Assembly (NCBI RefSeq): GCF_014640535.1
Contig: NZ_BMHD01000001.1
Span: forward strand, 3,027,474 to 3,091,473
DNA from: Cnuibacter physcomitrellae
GTDB taxonomy: Bacteria > Actinomycetota > Actinomycetes > Actinomycetales > Microbacteriaceae
Direction of reading: 5' to 3'
DNA: 64,000 bases
The notes under the pieces were generated by a model that was not told where the DNA came from, searched no databases, and worked only from the letters and a program-made list of their open reading frames with translations. The position numbers and the translations under genes are program-made. This document shows, piece after piece, positions 1 to 7,665 of this stretch (positions within the stretch are counted from its first letter, which is position 1; every line of letters begins with the position of its first letter).

Positions 1-2
1 CT

Positions 3-3000
3 CCCGTGAGCGCCACGCTTGAGGGCTACCCGCTGCCGTACAGCGTGATTGGCATCACCAGCACGTCGAATGCGAACAACTCCGTCATCAACACTGGGAA
101 CCAGTCCTGCTCCCAGCCGGGCGGTCCGGGAACCCCGATCACGATCACGCTGACGAACCCCGACTGGTCAGCGAACACACTGCCTACGGCCACCGCGGCC
201 GGCTCGCCCATCGCGTCCGGAACCAACTGGGTTGCTACCGGCGTGTTCTTCCTCTTCGTGCCAGTCGATGACATCGTCGCTGCCGGGGGTTCGCTGAACA
301 CGACGAACCAGTTCCGTGGTTTCGACCCGGTCTCGATCTCGGGTCAGTCCAACTTCGGTACCGGCTACGAGCCCGGCGGTGACCCGACCGAGCCTGCTTG
401 CCCGTTCGTCGGCGACAACTCCACCCGCGCCAACAACAACTGCCACTCCACCACCGTCATTGCCAACCAGGGCGGCGCCGACAAGTACTTGCTCAACGCC
501 GACGCCACCGGATACGCCGGAAACCCCTCCGGACCACACGCCGGCAACGGCGTCGTGGACGCGGGAACCAACTACCAGAGCCAGCTTGTCATGGCCAACT
601 TCGGTGTCTCAGACTTCACGAACCAGGGCGTCTGCGACGTGTGGGACCCCTCCACCCAGCAGATCACCGCTGCCGGGGATGTGCTGCGCAACGCGACCGA
701 GCTGCAGACCGCGGGAACGGACTACACCGTCGAGTTCGCTGCACTGCCGTTGACCTCCGAGGATGAGCGTCGCGCCGCGGATTGTGGATCCGGCACCTGG
801 TACTCGAGCATCGCGGCCGCCGGCGGCCCCAGCGTCGTCAACGCGATCCGATTCAAGGCCAACTGGACGCTGACTCCGAACGAGCAGGACCTGTTCCGGG
901 TGAAGTTCGTGGCCATGCCCAACCCGTCCGGCACCATCATCGGCGACTGGGCCATGACCAACTTCGGCGGCGGCTGGAGCCAGTCCAGCTACAGCAAGGA
1001 GTCGAACTCCGGCGGCCTCGGCGATCGGGTCATCCTCACTCCTGCGATCGCGACGATCACGAAGAGCACCGCCCCCGCCACCAACTCGGTGCTGGCCGGC
1101 AGCCCGGTGACCTACCAGCTGAACCCTGCATTGACCTCCGGTGCGCAGACACCAGCACCTGTCACGAACGCAACCGTCACTGATCAGCTGCCGTCCTGCC
1201 TGCAGTACGTCGCGGGCTCCTCTTCTGTGCCGGTGATGGTCGCACCGGGCAACGACGGCGCGGACGGGATCCCCTGCACGGGTGATGCTGGTGAGACGGG
1301 ATCGACGCTCACGATCAACCTGGGCACCCGCACCCCGAACCAGGTGATCGACCCGATCACCTACCAGGTCGGCACCCTCGGCACCACCGCGGACGGCACC
1401 CACGCGCCCAACACAGCCGTGGTCTCCTTCGACGGGGTCCAGCCCGACGATCTCGGACGGCGCACCGCGGCGTACGACATCGTCATCCGCAACGTGGCCC
1501 AGTTCTCGATCGCGAAGTCGACCGACACACCGCTGGTGCAGGTGCGGGACTCGTTCCGGTACACGGTGTCCTACCGCAACAACACCGGCCAGGCTGTGCA
1601 GCAGGCGCAGCTGATCGATGAGCTGCCCTACAACGGCGACAGCCGAGGCACCTCCTACACCGGTGCCGTCGCGTTCGCGGGAGCGTCCAACGTGCCGGCC
1701 AACGCCGTCGTGGAGTGCACCACCGACCCGCACCGCAGCATCAACGGCGACCCGGCCGCGAACACCAACACCTGGTCGCCGGTCTGCCCGCCGAACACCA
1801 CCGGCGTCCGCATCACGGTCGCCGGGATCCCGGACGGTGCTGTGGGAGGGGTGATCCTGAACTTCACCGCCACCGGCAACAGCGAGGGAGACCACTACAT
1901 CAACACCGTCGCCGGGGCCCGCGTGACGGGACTTTCGAACCCGATCACCGAGACCGCGCCCGTGCGGGTGGACGTCATCGCGTCCACGATCGGTGACCGG
2001 GTGTGGCTGGATAGCAACTACGACGGCATCCAGGACCCTTCCGAGCCGGGCGTCGGTGACGTGACCGTCACCCTCACCGGCACCGAGGACAACGGCACCG
2101 CCGTGTCGCTGACCACCACCACCGCCGCCGACGGCTCCTACCGGTTCACCAACCTCCGGGCAGGCAGCTACACCGTCGGATTCATCGCCCCGAACGGTCT
2201 GGAGTTCACCCGCCAGGCCACCGGCACCGGATCCGACGACTCCCGCCCGCCGATCGGTCTGGCCACCCAGACCGCGCCGACCATCACCCTCGGCGTGGAC
2301 AGCGACAACCTCGACCAGGACGCGGGCCTTGCCCGGCCCTCGATCGAGCTGGTCAAGTCCGCTTCGGCCCCGGCCACCGGTGACACCTACACGGTGGGGG
2401 AGACGGTGACCTACACCTTCACCGTCACCAACACCGGACCCACCCCGCTCACCGCGGTGACCCTGCAGGAGGACTCGTTCACCAACGGCGCCGGGACCCC
2501 GCTGACCCTGACCACCCCGATCACGGCCAGCAACCCCAACCCGTTCGACGGCGACCTCGCCCCCGGCGGCGTGGCGGTCTACACGGCCACCTACGTCATC
2601 ACCCAGGACGACGTCGACGCCGGAGGCAGCATCAGCAACGCCGCCAGCGTCACCGGGCTCTCCCCGGCCCGCCAGACGGTGACCGATGACAGCCCCGTGC
2701 AGATCAGCACCGGGACCCCCGCCCCGGGCATCAGCCTGGTCAAGGGCGTCTCCAACGCTCCCGCCAACGGGATCGGCTTCGCCGCGGGGGAGACGGTGGA
2801 CTTCACGTTCACCATCCGCAACACCGGCAACGTGACGCTGCGCGACGTGACCCTCACCGAGGACTCGTTCACCAACGCCACCGGCACCGCGCTGAAGCTG
2901 ACCACCGGCCCGACCGCGCCTACCGGGTTCACCGGCACCCTTACCCCCGGACAGCAGGTCGTCTTCACCGGCACCTACGTCCTCACCGCCGCCGACACCA

Positions 3001-3251
3001 CCGAAGACCTGGACAACCACGCCTCCGTCACCGGCACGCCCCCCACAGGAGGCAAGGTGACCGACACGTCCAGCGTGAAGGTGCCCACCTGGGCGCCCCC
3101 CGCTCCGCCGGCACCGGCCGTACCGACGTCGAGCAACCTGGCCTCCACCGGCCTGGCCGCAGGTGGCATCGGACTCACCGCCGCGCTGCTGCTCGCAGCC
3201 GGGATCGTGCTGATCCTGCGCCGGCGCCGGCGCCGGACGGCGAGTGAGTGA
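3..3251 (+). CDS. Large sortase-anchored surface protein, DUF11/SdrD_B repeats (5'-partial)
   Basis: The frame is open to the window edge and the first GTG (position 6) is not followed by a signal peptide, so the real N-terminus lies upstream. Numbering from that GTG, residues 1-340 are an unrecognised Asn/Gly/Thr-rich beta-type region. Residues about 350-655 hold DUF11-like domains (ITKSTAPATNSVLAG, IAKSTDTPLVQ). An SdrD_B-type domain follows at about 658-740 (GDRVWLDSNYDGIQD), then two DUF11 repeats at about 780-900 and 905-1020, each with EDSFTN. The C-terminus is a Pro/Ala linker, a LASTG motif (1045-1049), a hydrophobic helix and a run of Arg, the layout of a class E sortase substrate. 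Role is inferred: wall-attached adhesin or S-layer-like protein. A strong hairpin follows its stop. Confidence 0.85.
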   Translation, partial: PVSATLEGYPLPYSVIGITSTSNANNSVINTGNQSCSQPGGPGTPITITLTNPDWSANTLPTATAAGSPIASGTNWVATGVFFLFVPVDDIVAAGGSLNTTNQFRGFDPVSISGQSNFGTGYEPGGDPTEPACPFVGDNSTRANNNCHSTTVIANQGGADKYLLNADATGYAGNPSGPHAGNGVVDAGTNYQSQLVMANFGVSDFTNQGVCDVWDPSTQQITAAGDVLRNATELQTAGTDYTVEFAALPLTSEDERRAADCGSGTWYSSIAAAGGPSVVNAIRFKANWTLTPNEQDLFRVKFVAMPNPSGTIIGDWAMTNFGGGWSQSSYSKESNSGGLGDRVILTPAIATITKSTAPATNSVLAGSPVTYQLNPALTSGAQTPAPVTNATVTDQLPSCLQYVAGSSSVPVMVAPGNDGADGIPCTGDAGETGSTLTINLGTRTPNQVIDPITYQVGTLGTTADGTHAPNTAVVSFDGVQPDDLGRRTAAYDIVIRNVAQFSIAKSTDTPLVQVRDSFRYTVSYRNNTGQAVQQAQLIDELPYNGDSRGTSYTGAVAFAGASNVPANAVVECTTDPHRSINGDPAANTNTWSPVCPPNTTGVRITVAGIPDGAVGGVILNFTATGNSEGDHYINTVAGARVTGLSNPITETAPVRVDVIASTIGDRVWLDSNYDGIQDPSEPGVGDVTVTLTGTEDNGTAVSLTTTTAADGSYRFTNLRAGSYTVGFIAPNGLEFTRQATGTGSDDSRPPIGLATQTAPTITLGVDSDNLDQDAGLARPSIELVKSASAPATGDTYTVGETVTYTFTVTNTGPTPLTAVTLQEDSFTNGAGTPLTLTTPITASNPNPFDGDLAPGGVAVYTATYVITQDDVDAGGSISNAASVTGLSPARQTVTDDSPVQISTGTPAPGISLVKGVSNAPANGIGFAAGETVDFTFTIRNTGNVTLRDVTLTEDSFTNATGTALKLTTGPTAPTGFTGTLTPGQQVVFTGTYVLTAADTTEDLDNHASVTGTPPTGGKVTDTSSVKVPTWAPPAPPAPAVPTSSNLASTGLAAGGIGLTAALLLAAGIVLILRRRRRRTASE

Positions 3252-3257
3252 GTGACC

Positions 3258-3304
3258 CCGGGAGGGCGAACGAGCATCCCTTGGTGGCTTGTTCGCCCTC
3301 CCGG
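3258..3304 (+). terminator. 18-bp stem-loop behind the surface protein gene
   Basis: Arms 3258-3275 and 3287-3304 pair over 18 bp with one G-T wobble and an 11-nt loop, starting 7 nt after the stop at 3251. There is no T tract, as is common for intrinsic terminators of high-GC actinobacteria. Its right-arm segment TCGCCCTCCC can also pair with a second GGGAGGGCGA copy at 3351-3360. Confidence 0.75.
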
Positions 3305-3310
3305 CCCACA

Positions 3311-3356
3311 CTTCCCCGGTCTGGCCTCAACCCCACCCGAGACCAGACCGGGGAGG
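3311..3356 (+). other. Second hairpin of a three-hairpin array
   Basis: Arms CTTCCCCGGTCTGG (3311-3324) and CCAGACCGGGGAGG (3343-3356) pair over 14 bp with one wobble and an 18-nt loop. It begins 7 nt after the first hairpin. Its 3' arm overlaps the GGGAGGGCGA copy that can compete for the right arm of hairpin 1, so the two structures are partly exclusive. Function unknown. Confidence 0.6.
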
Positions 3357-3380
3357 GCGAGCCGTCCCGACGGCACGCCG

Positions 3381-3419
3381 GTGCTGGCTGCCGGAACCCC
3401 CATCCCCGGCAGCCAGCAC
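3381..3419 (+). other. Third hairpin, just upstream of the LuxR-HTH gene
   Basis: A perfect 14-bp stem GTGCTGGCTGCCGG (3381-3394) pairs with 3406-3419 around an 11-nt loop. It ends 31 nt before the GTG at 3451, so it may be a terminator for read-through or part of the 5' leader of the regulator gene. Confidence 0.6.
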
Positions 3420-3450
3420 ACCCCTTCCATCCCTTCGTCGGAAGCAGATC

Positions 3451-3693
3451 GTGACCAGCACCACCGCAGCCCCCGGCACTGCGGAGCTCACCCCTCGTGA
3501 GCAGGCCGTAGCTGCCCACATCGCCGTGGGTATGTCGAACCACGCGATCGCCGAGCAGCTCGGGGTCAGCGTGAACACGATCAAGACCCTCGCATCCCGC
3601 AGCTTCACCAAGCTCGGAGTCCATAACCGCGTCCAGCTCGCCAATGCCCTCCGCGACCGGTCAACCGCCGGGGCGCAGGAGCCGGTGGGCTGA
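3451..3693 (+). CDS. Single-domain LuxR/GerE-type HTH regulator (80 aa)
   Basis: Translation from GTG 3451 gives a short Thr/Ala-rich N-terminus and then one GerE-type helix-turn-helix: LTPREQAVAAHIAVGMSN, then the recognition-helix region NTIKTLASRSFTKLG. No receiver, PAS or other sensor domain is attached, so it is a free-standing DNA-binding domain. The GTG start was chosen because the reading frame upstream runs through the hairpin array and reads as low-complexity sequence; the Shine-Dalgarno (GGAAG, 3440-3444) is weak. It lies between the surface protein and the sigma-factor cluster and may regulate either. Targets are unknown. Confidence 0.75.
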   Translation: MTSTTAAPGTAELTPREQAVAAHIAVGMSNHAIAEQLGVSVNTIKTLASRSFTKLGVHNRVQLANALRDRSTAGAQEPVG

Positions 3694-3704
3694 GACCGCC
3701 CGGT

Positions 3705-3854
3705 CTAGAGCAGGACGATGAGGCCCACCACCGCGGCCGTCCAGAACACGGCTGCAGCTCCCAACCCGATGAGGATGCCGCGCATCGCCGTGACCCCCTC
3801 ATGCCGCTCACGGTCGATCGAGCGAGTTCCCCGGCAGTCGTCTCTGAAGTCCAT
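3705..3854 (-). CDS. Small single-pass membrane protein (49 aa)
   Basis: This short reverse-strand ORF starts at ATG 3854, preceded by AAAGGA eight nucleotides upstream. The product has a charged N-terminus (MDFRDDCRGTRSIDRERHEG) and one C-terminal membrane segment (ILIGLGAAAVFWTAAVVGL). It converges on the LuxR-HTH gene with 11 nt between stops and diverges from the 3982 gene across a 62-bp dyad. I do not recognise a family. The good ribosome-binding site and clear membrane segment argue that it is real. Confidence 0.6.
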   Translation of the reverse strand: MDFRDDCRGTRSIDRERHEGVTAMRGILIGLGAAAVFWTAAVVGLIVLL

Positions 3855-3881
3855 GGGTGTGGTCCTTTCCCCTCGACAGAC

Positions 3882-3943
3882 ACAGACGCGCCAGGACCGG
3901 TTTCGTGACAGGGCTGTCACGGAACCAGGGCGTGTGCGTCTGT
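3882..3943. promoter_or_regulatory. 62-bp nested dyad between divergent genes
   Basis: The inner arms GGTTTCGTGACA (3899-3910) and TGTCACGGAACC (3915-3926) and the outer arms ACAGACGC (3882-3889) and GCGTCTGT (3936-3943) share the same axis at 3912.5. The inner stem has one wobble. The element lies in the 127-bp gap between the divergent 3854 and 3982 genes, which suggests a two-sided operator. Both inner arms end in TGTCAC, a hexamer that also begins the element before the sigma-factor gene. Confidence 0.6.
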
Positions 3944-3981
3944 TCCGGGTGAGAGATGCCCGTGCGCGTGAGGAGGATGCG

Positions 3982-4425
3982 GTGCCGCAGATCAGATGGT
4001 GGACCGACGAGGTCACCGACCAGGGGCGGATCCGAGTCTCCTGGCGGGCCAACCCCGCTCGCCGCTATCTTCCTGCCGTCGCGACCGGCATGACCGTCGC
4101 GGTCGCAGGTCTGGTCGTCGGCGCGTGGACCGGCCCGATCCTCGCGATCATCGCTCTCGCCGGCGCCGCAGCGGCGTCGCTGACCCACAAGGGTCGCGTG
4201 GCGCGGGTAGACGTCGTGAACGGGACCGCGTTCCTCTCCGGACCCGGGATCCGCCGGGAGGTCTTCGTACGAGGAAGCACCGAGTACGTCCCCACCAAGG
4301 AGGGACGGTCGCTGATCGCGTGCCGCGACGGTGTCTGCGCCGAATTCGACCTCACCCTGTTCGCCCGCCGCGACCGGGAAGGCATCATCGGCCATCTGAT
4401 GCTCGCCGAGATCAGGTGGCCATGA
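3982..4425 (+). CDS. Two-helix membrane protein of unknown function (147 aa)
   Basis: The GTG start at 3982 is fixed by a perfect AGGAGG at 3971-3976. After a soluble N-terminus with WWTDEV and RVSWRANPARR, two adjacent membrane segments (about residues 33-66) are followed by a cytoplasmic domain of about 80 residues with alternating hydrophobic strands (RVARVDVVNGTAFLSGPGI, STEYVPTKEGRSLIA). The shape resembles small actinobacterial PH-like membrane proteins, but I cannot assign a family. It overlaps the next gene by 4 nt (ATGA), so the two are probably translated together. Confidence 0.65.
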   Translation: MPQIRWWTDEVTDQGRIRVSWRANPARRYLPAVATGMTVAVAGLVVGAWTGPILAIIALAGAAAASLTHKGRVARVDVVNGTAFLSGPGIRREVFVRGSTEYVPTKEGRSLIACRDGVCAEFDLTLFARRDREGIIGHLMLAEIRWP

Positions 4426-4649
4426 CACGGCTTGGCCCCGGGCAACGGGCAGACCTTCGGAGCCTGCACGGACGGATCACCGACGCCGATCACGAGCGCC
4501 TCACCCGCCTGGCGGTGCTGATCGCCACCCGCACAGACGATCCGCACGCAGTCCGCGAACTCACGCGGGAGTTCGACCTCGCCCGCGACGTAGCTCTACG
4601 CCGGGTGCTGACGGAGAGCACCCCTGCACGGGTGTCACCCGAAAGATGA
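4422..4649 (+). CDS. Small helical protein of unknown function (75 aa)
   Basis: It starts at the ATGA overlap with the upstream membrane protein. The product is short, charged and probably all-helical (ADHERLTRLAVLIATRTDD, RELTREFDLARDVALRRVL), with no signal or membrane segment. Its last codons overlap the promoter-like element before the sigma-factor gene. Translational coupling suggests a shared function with the 3982 product. No family recognised. Confidence 0.5.
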   Translation: MTRLGPGQRADLRSLHGRITDADHERLTRLAVLIATRTDDPHAVRELTREFDLARDVALRRVLTESTPARVSPER

Positions 4650-4665
4650 CAAACCACAGTCGCGG
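4633..4665 (+). promoter_or_regulatory. Candidate sigma-dependent promoter before the ECF sigma gene
   Basis: TGTCACCCGAAAG (4633-4645), exactly 14 nt, then TCGCGG (4660-4665). The same two blocks with the same spacing recur at 6748-6780 before a membrane-protein gene. The two copies differ in most intervening bases, so this is not a simple duplication. Position (51 nt before ATG 4716) and the -35/-10-like layout suggest autoregulation by the sigma factor. Confidence 0.5.
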
Positions 4666-4715
4666 GGTCGCATCCGCCAGGACACTGGGCGAGGCCGCAC
4701 GGGCAGTACAGGGGG

Positions 4716-6479
4716 ATGCACGCGATGGTGAGAGATCGTGCAGGGTGGTCGGATGACGCGCTGGTCGCTGCCGCCCGAGAGGGTGACGACCGCGCGTACG
4801 CCGCGCTCTACACCCGCCACCATGGGGCGGGGATCCGGGTCGCCCGCGCCTTCACGCGATACGACCCCGACGATGTCGTCGCGGAGGCGTTCACCCGCAT
4901 CCTCGCCGCCATGCGGCGCGGCGGAGGCCCCACCGCGGGGTTCCGTCCCTACCTGCTGACCGCAGTCCGGAACGTCGCGACGAGCTGGGGACGCCACGAT
5001 CCCGACCTGCCCGACCTGCCCCTCGACGACACCGCCCCCGCCGCCGCTGGCACAGAGGAGCAGGCACTCGCGCGGTTGCAGGACGAAGTCACCGCCGCCG
5101 CCTACGCGGCCCTGCCCGCCCGGACCCGCGAGGTGCTCTGGTACTCCGATGTCGAGGCCATGCGACCCCGCGAGATATCGCCCCTGATCGGTCTCTCCTC
5201 GAACGGGGTGTCCGTGATGGTCCGGCGCGCGCGGCGGGCGTTCCGGGACAGCTGGGTCACCGCGAACCTCGCCACCACCACCGATGCCACCTGCCGGGAG
5301 AGCCTGACCAGGCTCGGTGCCCACACCCGGCGGGGTCTCACCGCCTTGCAAGAGGCGGCGCTGCAGGACCACCTCGAGCAGTGTCCTCGGTGCAGTCTCG
5401 CCGCGATCGAGGCCCGGGATCTCGCCCGCCAGCTCACTCTCGTTCTGGTGCCCGTCGTCGCCGGCATCCCCGCCGGCGCCTACGCGCTCAGCACAGCCGG
5501 GGGAGGAGCGGGTGCCGCCACCGCGACAGGGGTCAGCGTCGTCGGGCCACGTCGGGGCTCCGGCAGCCCTCGCGTGGTGCTCTCCGGTGCGGCGGCCGCC
5601 GCGATCCTCGCCGCGTCGGTCGTGACGGTCGCTGCCGTCGGAGCTATAGGTGCAGGACCCTCGAACGTCCCGCCCGAGGCAGCTGCCGCGCTTCCTGCGC
5701 CCGCCGCCGACGATGCGTCTGCGCTCGTGACGCCGTCGACCGAGCAGATCCCGCCACAGGTACCACCATCGAGTCTGCCGGGCGACCCGTCGACGACGCC
5801 GCGTCCCAGCCGGCCGCAGGACCCGTCGAGCGAACCGGATAAGGCATCCGACCCGCCTCTAGTCGATCCCCCGGCGCCGTCGCCGTCGCCGCTGCCGGTC
5901 GTGGTCGATCCGCCCACGGTCCCTCCGATCGTGGTGGATCCACCGGCCACGGTGGAACCGCCTGCGGCTCCGATGATGTTCGTCTCCACCACCGACCGCA
6001 ACCTCTACCTCCCCACCGCGATGGGGACCGCGGAACCGGGCGCGATCCTCACCTTCGTCGACGACACCGCCGGCACCCTCGGCTCCACCCTCGCCGACGA
6101 CACCGGCTCCTGGACCTGGACCCTCCCCACCGGCACGCCCGGAAGCCACATGCTGCGCGCCTGGCAGACCGTGAACGGCGCCACCTCGCCGGCGTCGATC
6201 CCCGTCAGCTACACCCTCGCCCCGCCCCCCTCCGCGACCCCCGCAAACGGGTCCAGCGTGGCAGCAGACGGATACGTGCTGACCATCACCGGGGAGCCGG
6301 GCACGCTGGTCGAGCGCACCCTGAACGGTGTCACCGTGACCGTGCCGCTCGATGCCAGCGGCACATGGTCAGGCACCGCGGCCGGGACCCCAGGCCAGAA
6401 CACTCTCACCCTCCGCTACATCGACACCGGGGCGGGACTGGCCGGGCCGGCGTCGACCAGCCACTACACGACCGAATGA
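4716..6479 (+). CDS. ECF sigma factor fused to zinc-finger, TM helix and Ig-like extracytoplasmic tail
   Basis: Residues about 12-90 are sigma region 2 (AAREGDDRAYAALYTRHH ... DDVVAEAFTRI ... FRPYLLTAVRNVATSW). Residues about 118-180 are region 4 (LPARTREVLWYSDVE ... LIGLSSNGVSVMVRRAR). Next comes an anti-sigma-like zinc-binding motif (C193, then H219-x3-C223-x2-C226), a membrane helix at about 288-313, a long Pro/Ser stalk (320-420) and two bacterial Ig-like modules to residue 587. The sigma domain would be cytoplasmic and the tail outside, so release probably needs proteolysis or conformational change. Fused actinobacterial ECF sigmas of this general layout are known (for example groups ECF52/53); exact group not assigned. 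ATG 4725 is an alternative start, better spaced from the GGGGG at 4711-4715. Confidence 0.85.
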   Translation: MHAMVRDRAGWSDDALVAAAREGDDRAYAALYTRHHGAGIRVARAFTRYDPDDVVAEAFTRILAAMRRGGGPTAGFRPYLLTAVRNVATSWGRHDPDLPDLPLDDTAPAAAGTEEQALARLQDEVTAAAYAALPARTREVLWYSDVEAMRPREISPLIGLSSNGVSVMVRRARRAFRDSWVTANLATTTDATCRESLTRLGAHTRRGLTALQEAALQDHLEQCPRCSLAAIEARDLARQLTLVLVPVVAGIPAGAYALSTAGGGAGAATATGVSVVGPRRGSGSPRVVLSGAAAAAILAASVVTVAAVGAIGAGPSNVPPEAAAALPAPAADDASALVTPSTEQIPPQVPPSSLPGDPSTTPRPSRPQDPSSEPDKASDPPLVDPPAPSPSPLPVVVDPPTVPPIVVDPPATVEPPAAPMMFVSTTDRNLYLPTAMGTAEPGAILTFVDDTAGTLGSTLADDTGSWTWTLPTGTPGSHMLRAWQTVNGATSPASIPVSYTLAPPPSATPANGSSVAADGYVLTITGEPGTLVERTLNGVTVTVPLDASGTWSGTAAGTPGQNTLTLRYIDTGAGLAGPASTSHYTTE

Positions 6480-6847
6480 GCGCTCCTGGCCGCTTGGACG
6501 TCACCTCGCTGCTTGAGGCCGACCTGCGCCACCTCGCACCCCTGCTGCGCCGGCGAGACCACCGGCGGCTCACGGACGCCGCGATCGCTCTCACCCAACG
6601 CATCCGCGAAGGTGGCGAGACGCGTGGGCACCTCCTCGACATCAGACCAGGCGCGCCCGCGCTCTCCGCCGCGCCAGGCAACCCCTCCGCCCCCTCGACC
6701 AGCCCTCGCCACCCCCGCGCGACTGACTCGTCACGAGATTCGGGTTCTGTCACCCGAAAGTTGATCCGGGCCCATCGCGGAGCTCGAAGGGTCGATACGG
6801 TGCAGCAACCCGACAGAACACCACTCCGACGAGAGGGCAGCCCATGA
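6476..6847 (+). CDS. Hypothetical protein overlapping sigma-factor stop (123 aa)
   Basis: The ATG overlaps the sigma-factor stop (ATGA). The first 45 residues are a plausible helical domain (LLEADLRHLAPLLRRRDHRRLTDAAIALTQRI) resembling in style the 75-aa protein at 4422. The rest is Pro/Ser/Arg-rich and its DNA also carries the second copy of the two-block promoter element, so the 3' half may be read-through of non-coding DNA. It ends overlapping the next ATG. Possibly a small cytoplasmic partner of the sigma factor; low certainty. Confidence 0.4.
   Translation: MSAPGRLDVTSLLEADLRHLAPLLRRRDHRRLTDAAIALTQRIREGGETRGHLLDIRPGAPALSAAPGNPSAPSTSPRHPRATDSSRDSGSVTRKLIRAHRGARRVDTVQQPDRTPLRREGSP
6748..6780 (+). 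promoter_or_regulatory. Second copy of the two-block promoter element
   Basis: TGTCACCCGAAAG (6748-6760), 14 nt, TCGCGG (6775-6780), matching the 4633-4665 copy in both blocks and spacing. It lies 63 nt upstream of ATG 6844 and probably gives that gene its own sigma-dependent transcript. Confidence 0.5.
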
Positions 6848-7158
6848 CAGTGACCACCCCGACCAGCAGCCCCGGCCGAGTCCTCGGCATCGTCGGGCTG
6901 ATCCTGGCCTTCCTGACACCCGTGATCGGCTTGATCCTGTCCATCATCGCCCTGGTGCAGTCCAAGAAGGCCGGCGTCCGCAACGGGCTGGCCCTCGTTG
7001 GTGTGATCGTGGGGGCCGCTCTCACTGCAGCGATCATCGCCGTCATCGTGATCGCCTCCGTCACCTTCGGAGGCCGTGTCGGCACCGCCCTGGACCTGTG
7101 CGCTCAGAACGGGCCCGGCACCTACACCCAGGACGGCACCACCATCACCTGCGACTGA
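6844..7158 (+). CDS. DUF4190-like small membrane protein (104 aa)
   Basis: After a Thr/Ser-rich N-terminus there are two hydrophobic segments (about residues 12-39 and 46-73) separated by a short basic loop (VQSKKAGVRNG), the arrangement of DUF4190 proteins. A C-terminal extracytoplasmic tail of about 30 residues carries two Cys (CAQNGPGTYTQDGTTITCD) that could form a disulfide. A purine-rich stretch (GAGAGGGCAGCCC) precedes the ATG. The upstream two-block element suggests membership of the ECF sigma regulon; function unknown. Confidence 0.7.
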   Translation: MTVTTPTSSPGRVLGIVGLILAFLTPVIGLILSIIALVQSKKAGVRNGLALVGVIVGAALTAAIIAVIVIASVTFGGRVGTALDLCAQNGPGTYTQDGTTITCD

Positions 7159-7297
7159 GTCCGCCCACCCGTCCCGCAGAGCTAGATCAGGGGTGAAGTT
7201 CCAGCCCCACCACAGCGACCGGCAACTCGCGAATGCGAGCATCAGAGACAGCCATGACCCGACCGGGAGTCCCCACCCGGAGCTTCATGACGCTGAC

Positions 7298-7341
7298 GGA
7301 AGGCCACCGTTCCATCCCCCCACCCGGAACGGTGGCCTTCC
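7298..7341 (+). terminator. Perfect 16-bp stem-loop
   Basis: GGAAGGCCACCGTTCC (7298-7313) pairs perfectly with 7326-7341 around a 12-nt loop. It sits 140 nt after the 7158 stop and 28 nt before ATG 7370, so it can terminate the upstream transcript or fold in the leader of the next gene. No T tract. Confidence 0.6.
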
Positions 7342-7369
7342 CCTTCCCCCGGAGAACGGAGAACCCGCG

Positions 7370-7621
7370 ATGGGCGATGACGACAACCTCGATCTGGGCA
7401 CCGTCTATGGGGCGGCGAAGTTCGGCAGCCGCACCGCTACGCCGAGGATCCTCACCGTCTACGCCGGGGTCGGCGGACACCACGAACCGGTGCAGCGCCT
7501 CCGCCTCACCCGCGGGACCGCGCAGGAGCTCCGCGCCGGCGGCTACACGATGGTCCGGGTCCGGCACCGGTTCCGCACCTACGAGATCTCCCTCACCCGC
7601 TACCTGGGCCTTGACCGGTGA
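7370..7621 (+). CDS. Hypothetical small basic protein (83 aa)
   Basis: ATG 7370 follows a purine-rich GGAGAACGGAGAA about 7-19 nt upstream, which decides this start over longer in-frame options. The product has no signal or membrane segment and looks like a compact beta/alpha fold (PRILTVYAGVGGHHEPVQR ... YTMVRVRHRFRTYEISLTRYL). No family recognised. It is the last intact forward gene of the surface/sigma locus and ends about 45 bp before the truncated VOC remnant. Confidence 0.5.
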   Translation: MGDDDNLDLGTVYGAAKFGSRTATPRILTVYAGVGGHHEPVQRLRLTRGTAQELRAGGYTMVRVRHRFRTYEISLTRYLGLDR

Positions 7622-7665
7622 CCCCGGGGGAGGAGGAGGTCCTCACGCCGCGAGGCGGAAGGTGA

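Noticed and set aside
1980-3100. Direct repeats within the surface protein as a CRISPR or VNTR
   Set aside because: The repeats are diverged protein domains of about 120 residues, not short identical units with spacers.
609-3311. Reverse 900-codon open frame opposite the surface protein
   Set aside because: Composition is a Gly/Arg/Val/Asp shadow of the Thr-rich repeat gene; no start signal.
3899-3947. GGAACC followed by CGTC as an ECF-type promoter in the 3.9-kb dyad
   Set aside because: The spacing is about 10 nt instead of 16-17, so the element fits an operator better.
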